DNA from: VYDC01 sp034420495
Lineage (GTDB): Bacteria; Chloroflexota; Dehalococcoidia; UBA2979
DNA length: 9,509 nt
NCBI GenBank assembly: GCA_034420495.1
Contig: DAOULG010000203.1
Span: forward strand, 1-9,509
Direction: 5' to 3'
The notes beneath the pieces are model-generated. The model was not told where the DNA came from, searched no databases, and saw only the letters and a program-made list of their open reading frames with translations. This document shows, piece after piece, positions 5,015 through 9,509 of this stretch (the first letter of the stretch is position 1; every line of letters begins with the position of its first letter). The position numbers were made by a program, and so were the translations under genes.

Positions 5015-7141
5015 GTGAACGCGGTGGCGCGCCATCTCCTCATCCTTGCAAGCCTCGCCGCGGCGCTGGTCGCCTGCCGTGGCGACCCCCCGACGCCCTC
5101 GCCCGCTCGGACAGAGACGCCTGACCCCGCACGGCCAGCAACCGCACCGCCTGGCACCACTCCGACGGCGACACCGTCTATCACGGCTACCGCCGCGTCC
5201 ACCGCCAGCGCGACCCCTCGACCCACGGCCCGCGCCACACCGACTCCCCCATCGTCCGACGCCAGGGCCTCCACCCCCGAGCCGACGGCCAGTCCGCTTC
5301 CCACCCCCACCGACGAGGAAGCCGAGGCAACGGCGGATCGTGCCCAACCCGGCCGCGCCGCATCCCGCCCGCGCCAGCCCCCCGTGTTCAATGCGCCGCC
5401 AGGCGTCCTGACCGCCATCACCGTCGGCTCTACCCACGCCTGCGCGCTGACCGAGGACGGTGAGGCCCTCTGCTGGGACATCGAGAGCGGCGCCGGCTGG
5501 GACACCCCGCCCGGCCCCTACGCCTTCATCGACGCGGTTGGCGGCGATACCTGCGCCATCACGCATGACGGTGCGATCGTCTGCTGGCCAGCGGGTGGGG
5601 GGCCATTCCCGGAGGGAAGGCTCGACCCCTCCCGCGATGCGCCCCCCGGCCGCTACCGGGCCTTAAGTTGGACCACCGGCGAGGATTACATCGAGGGCTA
5701 CAGGTATGCGGGCCCTACGTTTGCATGCGCCGTGACGGACGGGGGCGCGGCGGCGTGCTGGACGAGTCAGGAACGCGAGCCGACCACCTTCGACCGACTG
5801 TCCCTTCCCGATCTCCCGCCGGGGAGCTACACGACGGTCGACGTCAGGCATGCCTCCCTGGGCTGGTCCCGAGAGTCCCTGGGCGTATGCGCTCTGACCC
5901 GGACGCAGGGTGCCGCCTGCGCGATGGCGGGGCGGGTCCACGCTCATGCGTTGCCGGTCTCGACCCACCTGCTCCACGAGACCTACACCTCGGTCGCCGT
6001 GTCGGGCGACAGCCATTGCGCACTCACCACCACAGGCGAGCTTGACGGCTGTGGCGCGCCCCGGGGTGCCCGCTATGTCGCGGTCAGCCCGGGTGAGAAG
6101 CATGTCTGCGCGGTCACGGATGGGGGTCATCTCGAGTGCTGGGTCCATGGGAGCGGCTGGTTCGCGCACGGCGACCTCCGGGTGATGCATCCGCCCGCCC
6201 CCGTTTCTGGCGGCTACGTGGACGTGGACGTGGGCCATGGGTATGGCTGTGCGCTCGACGAGGCCCGCGGCGCGGTCTGCTGGGGCGCCGTCGAGAACAG
6301 GGTCGAGCCTCCTGCACCCGCCCCGCCTCCCTACGTCTCGGTGAGCGACGGTCTCGGCCACACCTGTGCCCTGACCGACGAGGGGGAAGCCGCCTGCTGG
6401 GGCTGGAACAACATGGGGCAGGCGGAGGTTCCCCCCGGTCGCTACAGGGCGCTGAGCGCCGGCATGGTGGAGACCTGCGCACTCACGGAGGATGCTGAGA
6501 GGGTCTGTTGGGGTGGGGGCCTCGCTGACCGCGTCAGTCCCGGCCCCTACCGCTCCGTGGCGACCACCATGGCCGCCGGATTTCCGATCACATGCACGAT
6601 TTCCGGCACGGGGGCTGCGGCCTGCCGCGGGCCGGGCAACTTCCTGGAACCAGTGGAGTTCCCCGGCGGCCCCTATCGAAGCACGCACGTCGGAAGGTCG
6701 AGAGGGGATCTCCACATCTGCGCCGTCCTGGAGGACGGGGAGATGATCTGCCGGAATCCTGAAGGCCGTGTCGCTCCTCTCGGGCCACCGTTCGATCGTC
6801 CCGTTGCCGTGAGTGACGGTCCTGGCCCTCTCTGCGTTGTCAGGTCCGCCGGGGACGTGGTGTGCCGGGGCGCCAACGGGGACTGGTCCCCGGACTTGGC
6901 GGCCGGCAACTACGTGGCGATAGCGGTCGGCCGGGAGCATGGCTGCGCGCTCACGGACGCCGGGGATGTGCGCTGCTGGGGCTCGCTCTACCAGCAGGGG
7001 CCGCTCGACCCGCCTCGGGGTCGCTACGTCGCCATCAGCTCCAGCCAGAAGCGGGTCTGCGCAGTGAGCGAGGAGGGCGATGTCGTGTGCTGGGGCGACA
7101 CCGGATACCTGGAGCCGCCAGCAGGCGATCCGTACTGGTAG
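5015..7141 (+). CDS. Large lipoprotein with ~14 RCC1-like beta-propeller blades
   Basis: This is a 708-aa exported protein of unknown function. Residues 1-21 form a lipoprotein signal (MNAVARHLLILASLAAALVAC, with lipobox LVAC and Cys21 as lipid anchor). Residues 22 to about 125 are a Pro/Thr/Ala/Ser-rich flexible spacer. From about 128 to the end run some fourteen repeats of about 40 residues with the pattern PPGxYxxVxVGxxHxCALTxxGxxxCWG, the RCC1/regulator-of-chromosome-condensation type blade. Every blade has a Cys-x9-Cys pair (blade 5 is Cys-x10-Cys), from Cys143 to Cys692. Fourteen blades would make two seven-bladed propellers. The paired cysteines suggest one disulfide per blade, sensible outside the cell. 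GTG 5015 is preferred to GTG 4988 because it begins exactly at the signal peptide and sits 6 nt after an extended -10. Known RCC1-fold proteins bind ligands, partners or peptidoglycan-like surfaces, but no specific role can be assigned. The monomer has no enzymatic motif. Confidence 0.88.
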   Translation: MNAVARHLLILASLAAALVACRGDPPTPSPARTETPDPARPATAPPGTTPTATPSITATAASTASATPRPTARATPTPPSSDARASTPEPTASPLPTPTDEEAEATADRAQPGRAASRPRQPPVFNAPPGVLTAITVGSTHACALTEDGEALCWDIESGAGWDTPPGPYAFIDAVGGDTCAITHDGAIVCWPAGGGPFPEGRLDPSRDAPPGRYRALSWTTGEDYIEGYRYAGPTFACAVTDGGAAACWTSQEREPTTFDRLSLPDLPPGSYTTVDVRHASLGWSRESLGVCALTRTQGAACAMAGRVHAHALPVSTHLLHETYTSVAVSGDSHCALTTTGELDGCGAPRGARYVAVSPGEKHVCAVTDGGHLECWVHGSGWFAHGDLRVMHPPAPVSGGYVDVDVGHGYGCALDEARGAVCWGAVENRVEPPAPAPPPYVSVSDGLGHTCALTDEGEAACWGWNNMGQAEVPPGRYRALSAGMVETCALTEDAERVCWGGGLADRVSPGPYRSVATTMAAGFPITCTISGTGAAACRGPGNFLEPVEFPGGPYRSTHVGRSRGDLHICAVLEDGEMICRNPEGRVAPLGPPFDRPVAVSDGPGPLCVVRSAGDVVCRGANGDWSPDLAAGNYVAIAVGREHGCALTDAGDVRCWGSLYQQGPLDPPRGRYVAISSSQKRVCAVSEEGDVVCWGDTGYLEPPAGDPYW

Positions 7142-7188
7142 TGATCTCCTTCTCCCGCCGGGTCTGGCCCATCCGGTTCGCCGAGGAG

Positions 7189-7384
7189 GTGTCCGTGCGC
7201 GAGCAGGCGGGCCCCTCGCCGAGGTCGCGTGGCGCGACCGCCTCACCCACCTCGGCTACCCCGCCGAGTTGCTCTCGGCCGAACTCAAGGATCGCGACGC
7301 CCGCCGCCGCGAGCGCCGCATCGCCGAGGCGCGGTTCCCCCCGGCTCGAGCACCTGGCCGACTGCGACCTCGCTGCGGCGCCAT
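7189..7384 (+). pseudogene. istB: IstB-like (IS21 family) transposition ATPase remnant
   Basis: Three frame-shifted pieces read consecutively as the N-terminus of an IstB helper ATPase. The first is VSVREQ (from GTG 7189 or 7195, with GAGGAG just before 7195). The second is AEVAWRDRLTHLGYPAELLS, then AELKDRDARRRERRIAEARFP, in another frame. The third, after a six-C run near 7336, is RLEHLADCDLAAAP. The usual protein is about 250 residues and continues with a Walker A motif (GxxGxGKT); no Walker motif follows here, and no istA lies upstream, where the RCC1 lipoprotein gene ends at 7141. It is therefore a dead fragment with at least two frameshifts and a 3' truncation. Its presence marks past IS21-type insertion or rearrangement between the two lipoprotein genes. 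Confidence 0.72.
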
Positions 7385-7651
7385 GCCCATGCGTCCCCCG
7401 CCCGCGGCGGCACCGAGCCGCGCCGGTCGTCCCGGCGCTCGCGGCCACGCATACCGGCTTCACCGGCCGCGCCTGCGGCGTCCGGAATCCGGCTTTGCCG
7501 TAGTCGGAGCGCCCGCCTCATCGTCGGCGGTCCGCGACGGCGCGGCCGGTGCGATCGGCGAGTGCCCTGCTGGGGCCCTCACTCACTCCCCGCGTCGGCA
7601 TTGCCCGACCATCACGTGCACCGGCACTCCACGGGCCGGCCCCGAACCTCT
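7385..7651. other. Intergenic stretch after the istB remnant
   Basis: No further IstB motifs, RNA gene or supported reading frame was found. Several open frames cross it, but all are arginine/alanine/proline-rich with no recognisable motif. It probably contains decayed IS flank plus the upstream region of the following lipoprotein. Confidence 0.5.
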
Positions 7652-7660
7652 TGTTACAGT
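7652..7660 (+). promoter_or_regulatory. Extended -10 promoter of the small lipoprotein (leaderless start)
   Basis: TGT-TACAGT fits TGNTANNNT and ends 6 nt before the ATG at 7667, the same spacing as for the large lipoprotein at 5000-5008. No Shine-Dalgarno sequence precedes the ATG. The shared block reads TGYTAYMGTCGKGGCRTG. Confidence 0.5.
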
Positions 7661-7666
7661 CGGGGC

Positions 7667-7963
7667 ATGCTGAGCCGCGCATTCTGCGTGTCGCTCGTCC
7701 GGGGGGTGGCGGCGCTCGCGTCGATCACGGCGCTGGCGGTGTCGTGCGGCCCCGGCGAGCCGCGTGAAGTGCCGGGTGCGCCGGGGACCGGGACGGCGGT
7801 TGCGACCCCGGATCCCGTGCCCGGGGCGCCATCTGCGGTGGTTCCGGGGCCCGCCGGCTTGCCGACGGCCATCGCCTCGACGCCCGCCGCGGCAGCGGGT
7901 CCCGCGCCGCGGCCGCCGGCGGACAGCTCTAACATCCGGCCGGAGGGTCCCCCGCGCGACTAG
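7667..7963 (+). CDS. Small Pro/Ala-rich putative lipoprotein
   Basis: This is a 98-aa protein of unknown function. Residues 1-27 (MLSRAFCVSLVRGVAALASI, then TALAVSC) look like a lipoprotein signal ending at Cys27, preceded by A-V-S. The remaining 71 residues are low-complexity Pro/Ala/Gly/Thr-rich with no obvious folded domain, like the linker of the larger lipoprotein at 5015. The ATG is preferred over upstream in-frame codons because it begins the signal peptide and follows an extended -10 by 6 nt. It could be a genuine small surface protein, or the surviving 5' end of a longer lipoprotein gene whose domain was lost by deletion. A strong hairpin begins 20 nt after the stop. Confidence 0.6.
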   Translation: MLSRAFCVSLVRGVAALASITALAVSCGPGEPREVPGAPGTGTAVATPDPVPGAPSAVVPGPAGLPTAIASTPAAAAGPAPRPPADSSNIRPEGPPRD

Positions 7964-7982
7964 GGAAGCGTCATGATGAGTA

Positions 7983-8027
7983 GGCGGGGCCGGGAGATGG
8001 CGCGCTCTTGGCCTCTCCCGCCCCGCC
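7983..8027 (+). terminator. Strong hairpin after the small lipoprotein gene, probable terminator
   Basis: The arms at 7983-7997 and 8014-8027 (TCTCCCGCCCCGCC) pair over 14 bp with a single bulged C. Three more pairs (GGC 7999-8001 with GCC 8011-8013) can extend it after a bulged T. It begins 20 nt beyond the lipoprotein stop codon. There is no T-run. Its right half overlaps the first copy of a 37-bp direct repeat, so it may instead belong to a repeat element. Confidence 0.5.
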
Positions 8028-8036
8028 TCCAGCGCC
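8000..8036 (+). repeat. 37-bp direct repeat, copy 1
   Basis: It matches 8073-8109 at 34 of 37 positions (it starts GCGCGCTCTTGGCCTC and ends GCCTCCAGCGCC). The copies are spaced 73 bp start to start, and a shorter GGGAGATG word precedes copy 1 (7993) and follows it (8039). Two copies with one 36-bp spacer are too few to call a CRISPR array. Confidence 0.75.
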
Positions 8037-8053
8037 GTGGGAGATGCGCGATT

Positions 8054-8066
8054 ATGCGGGCCGCAT
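8054..8066. promoter_or_regulatory. 13-bp perfect palindrome between the two direct repeats
   Basis: ATGCGG-G-CCGCAT is a perfect inverted repeat with one central base, lying in the spacer between the 37-bp repeats. Together with the repeats it could be an operator, a recombination site or a processed RNA hairpin. A small putative DNA-binding protein is encoded next to it at 8112-8333. Function is inferred only from symmetry and position. Confidence 0.35.
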
Positions 8067-8072
8067 AGACGG

Positions 8073-8109
8073 GCGCGCTCTTGGCCTCCCCCGCCTTGCC
8101 TCCAGCGCC
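8073..8109 (+). repeat. 37-bp direct repeat, copy 2
   Basis: This is the second copy of the repeat at 8000-8036, with three substitutions. It ends 3 bp before the stop codon of the minus-strand gene at 8112-8333, so it lies immediately downstream of that gene. Confidence 0.75.
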
Positions 8110-8111
8110 TC

Positions 8112-8333
8112 CTATCCGTCGCGTGGCGGCTCGTCGCGCGAGGCTGGCCGGCTCCTGCCGTTCGCCCGGAGGTAGGCGAGCCGCCGCCGGCACGCGTGCC
8201 AACTGCGCTGCATCGTCCGTGCGACCACGATGGGCGGCAGGTGGGCGATGCCCAGCAGGCGATCGTCATCCTGCTCACTCCACGGGGCGCCACGGCGCTC
8301 CCGTCGTCCGCCAGCTCTCTGTGCTCTCCTCAT
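8112..8333 (-). CDS. Small putative DNA-binding protein (Myb/SANT-like HTH)
   Basis: This is a 73-aa basic protein. The core GAPWSEQDDDRLLGIAHL, then PPIVVARTMQRSWHACRRRL, resembles the 'pWt..Ed..L.......ia..l.Rs..a...rr..L' pattern of short Myb/SANT-like helix-turn-helix domains found in bacterial regulators, phage proteins and HNH-associated modules. An Arg-rich N-terminal arm (MRRAQRAGGRRERRG) would add DNA contact. The ATG at 8333 is chosen because an AAGGG lies about 9 nt upstream and the domain begins shortly after; the frame is open further, to 8387, but would overlap the end of the next gene. It follows the 105-aa gene on the same strand with a gap of 28 bp, so they may be co-transcribed. 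The stop lies next to a 37-bp repeat pair. The family assignment is by pattern only. Confidence 0.5.
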   Translation of the reverse strand: MRRAQRAGGRRERRGAPWSEQDDDRLLGIAHLPPIVVARTMQRSWHACRRRLAYLRANGRSRPASRDEPPRDG

Positions 8334-8361
8334 CGGGGCATCCCTTCGTGGCTCGGTGTCT

Positions 8362-8679
8362 TCAGAGCCGCCACGCGGGCGGCTCACCGTTGTTGAGCGC
8401 GACGAGCGCGTCGCGAATGACCTCCGGCAGGCTCTCCCAGGGCGGCAGCGCGTACCCGTCGAACTCCGCCACGCGCACCCATTCCCCCGGCGCTACCTTC
8501 TCCTCGATCGCCTCGATCCCGTAGTTGTGCAGCCCCCAGACCTGGGCGCGGCAGCGGTAGGGCCCTGCCGCCTCGATGGCCGAGACGACCTCGTCGGTGA
8601 AGTTGGGGCCGTCGCCGTCCCCGAAGCCGAACTTCGAGAACGCCTCCGTGATCTCCCAGTCGATGATGCTCCGCGGCAT
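8362..8679 (-). CDS. Unrecognised 105-aa acidic protein, accessory-region type
   Basis: I do not recognise a named family. The protein begins MPRSIIDWEITEAFSKFGFG, continues DGDGPNFTDEVVSAIEAAG, and has a central VWGLHNYGIEAIE and a C-terminal helix SLPEVIRDALVALNNG. It is soluble, acidic, with no signal peptide or membrane segment. The ATG has GGAAGGAG 6-13 nt upstream, an excellent ribosome binding site, and codon use is typical of the window, so the gene looks real. The segment 'KFGFGDGDG...T.EV...IE..G' with 'WG.HNY.I' has the look of small proteins near ArdC in plasmids and islands, but that is an impression. It lies 149 bp downstream of the ArdC-like gene on the same strand and 28 bp upstream of the small HTH gene. 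Confidence 0.72.
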   Translation of the reverse strand: MPRSIIDWEITEAFSKFGFGDGDGPNFTDEVVSAIEAAGPYRCRAQVWGLHNYGIEAIEEKVAPGEWVRVAEFDGYALPPWESLPEVIRDALVALNNGEPPAWRL

Positions 8680-8828
8680 CGTGCGTCTCCTTCCGTTCCC
8701 TGTGTTTCCTGGTCATCTGCCGTCGCGGTGGAGCGGCGTGCCCGGCGGGGACGGCGCCGGGCGGCCGTAGCCGTCCCGATCGCCGCCCCGCCCTGCGTCT
8801 GCGGCCCGGTCGTGCCGGACCCGCTAGG
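8680..8828. other. Spacer between the ArdC-like gene and the 105-aa gene
   Basis: No gene is seen. A 7-bp perfect stem GCCCGGC/GCCGGGC (8740-8746 with 8756-8762, 9-nt loop), about 67 nt after the ArdC stop on the minus strand, may be a weak terminator. The ribosome binding site of the next gene lies at its left end. Confidence 0.45.
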
Positions 8829-9509
8829 TCAGTCCGTACCGGCCCCGGCCTCCGGCTCCCTGCCGAGGATGTGATCCGCGGCCCGCTGCCCCTGCGCGGC
8901 GGCGACCACGACCAGGCGCCGGTCGTCGTCGAGGACGCGCAGCCACGAGGCGATGTAGGCCGCCGACTGCTCGACCCGGGAGGGGTCGATCCCGGCCTCG
9001 CTCCCGAGGAAGGCCGCCGCGAACTCCGCGACGAGCTCCTCCTGCGAGTAGCGCTCCGAGCCGAAGCGCGCCGCCGTGCGGTAGCCCTCGCGCCCGAGGC
9101 GCTTGGGGTGGCCGGTGGAGTGGGCGAGCTCGTGGAAGAGCGTCGCGTAGTAGCCGTGCGCGTCGGTGAATGCCGCGCGCTCCGGCAGGTGCACTTCGTC
9201 CCGCTCGGGGACGTAGTAGGCGCTCTCCGCGCCGTGGCGGATCTCCGGGCCGTCCCGGTAGCCCGCGATGACGGCCTCGGCCCGCTCCAGCGGGTCGGCG
9301 CAGCAGGACTTCCCGCGGTCGGGGAGCCTCACCCCCTCGCACTGGGCGACGTTGAAGACGGAGTAGAGCCGGAGGAGCGGGAAGCGCTCGACCTGCTCGG
9401 GGTCCTCCGCGCTCCTCTTCTCTATCCACTTCCAGAGCACGACGCGCGTGCCGTGCTCGCCGCGCAGGACGTGTCCGCCGGCCTGCTCCGCCTGGCGGTA
9501 GGTGAGCCA
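8829..9509 (-). CDS. ardC: ArdC-type antirestriction protein (zincin domain), 5' end beyond window
   Basis: The last 226 codons of a minus-strand gene run off the right edge. At the edge, WLTYRQAEQAGGHVLRGEHG and VVLWKWIEK is the end of the N-terminal single-strand-DNA-binding (DUF1738-like) domain. It is followed by RLYSVFNVAQCEGV and the C-terminal zinc metallopeptidase-like domain with HELAHSTGH (HExxHxxGH) and the third-ligand helix EELVAEFAAAFL. This order matches ArdC and related conjugation-leading-region proteins, which protect incoming single-stranded DNA from host restriction. Family members are about 300 residues, so roughly 70-80 N-terminal residues are missing. The C-terminus (ILGREPEAGAGTD) is usual. 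In-frame GTG at 9440 is not the start, since homologous sequence continues upstream. It is a strong marker for a plasmid, integrative element or phage-related island. Confidence 0.9.
   Translation of the reverse strand, partial: WLTYRQAEQAGGHVLRGEHGTRVVLWKWIEKRSAEDPEQVERFPLLRLYSVFNVAQCEGVRLPDRGKSCCADPLERAEAVIAGYRDGPEIRHGAESAYYVPERDEVHLPERAAFTDAHGYYATLFHELAHSTGHPKRLGREGYRTAARFGSERYSQEELVAEFAAAFLGSEAGIDPSRVEQSAAYIASWLRVLDDDRRLVVVAAAQGQRAADHILGREPEAGAGTD

Noticed and set aside
5663..7246. 527-aa minus-strand open frame
   Set aside because: It is the antisense of the RCC1-repeat gene; its apparent repeats merely mirror those blades.
8000..8109. CRISPR array
   Set aside because: Only two imperfect repeats with one spacer are present, and the spacer itself contains a palindrome; no cas genes are visible.
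8189..8200. GGCACGCGTGCC, a 12-bp perfect palindrome
   Set aside because: It lies inside the coding sequence of the small HTH gene (codons for Trp-His-Ala-Cys-Arg) and is easily produced by GC-rich codons.

Overview
This is a very GC-rich bacterial window with no phage structural genes and no CRISPR array. The taxon is uncertain. Lipoproteins with long Pro/Thr/Ala linkers, an RCC1-type propeller and leaderless-looking starts suggest a Chloroflexota (Dehalococcoidia/SAR202-like) or other high-GC, probably uncultured, bacterium. That placement is inference.

Left edge (1-721): the window opens inside the C-terminus of an iron/cobalamin-type ABC transporter ATPase (to 173). A weak, decayed transposase N-terminus follows (about 301-582), then non-coding DNA. 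Middle block (722-4504), which looks like ordinary chromosome: a complete tRNA-Glu(CUC) on the minus strand; an AtzG-like small subunit coupled to an amidase-signature hydrolase (minus); divergently, a membrane-anchored molybdopterin oxidoreductase with an N-terminal heme-b-like domain (plus); and, convergent to it, a Cu/Zn superoxide dismutase lipoprotein (minus) with all metal ligands present. Just upstream of the SOD gene is a broken second tRNA-Glu, whose anticodon (UUC) differs from the intact copy at the wobble base. A 47-bp segment is shared by the two tRNA copies.

Right block (about 4541-9509), which looks accessory: a 708-aa lipoprotein with about fourteen RCC1-like blades, each carrying a Cys-x9-Cys pair (one is Cys-x10-Cys); an istB (IS21-type) remnant; a small 98-aa lipoprotein whose promoter/start block closely resembles that of the large one; a hairpin overlapping a 37-bp direct repeat; a small Myb/SANT-like DNA-binding protein; an unrecognised 105-aa acidic protein; and, running off the right edge, an ArdC-type antirestriction zincin. 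ArdC and the IS debris point to a mobile or formerly mobile segment. Its left boundary may be the broken tRNA-Glu.

How the genes may work together: the amidase/AtzG pair is a cytoplasmic small-molecule hydrolase. The Mo-oxidoreductase and the SOD both act at or outside the membrane and fit extracytoplasmic redox protection. The two lipoproteins probably share promoter logic and an outer-surface location. The strongest candidates for something new are the doubly seven-bladed, per-blade-cysteine lipoprotein, its matching leaderless promoter twin, and the tRNA-Glu-associated boundary.
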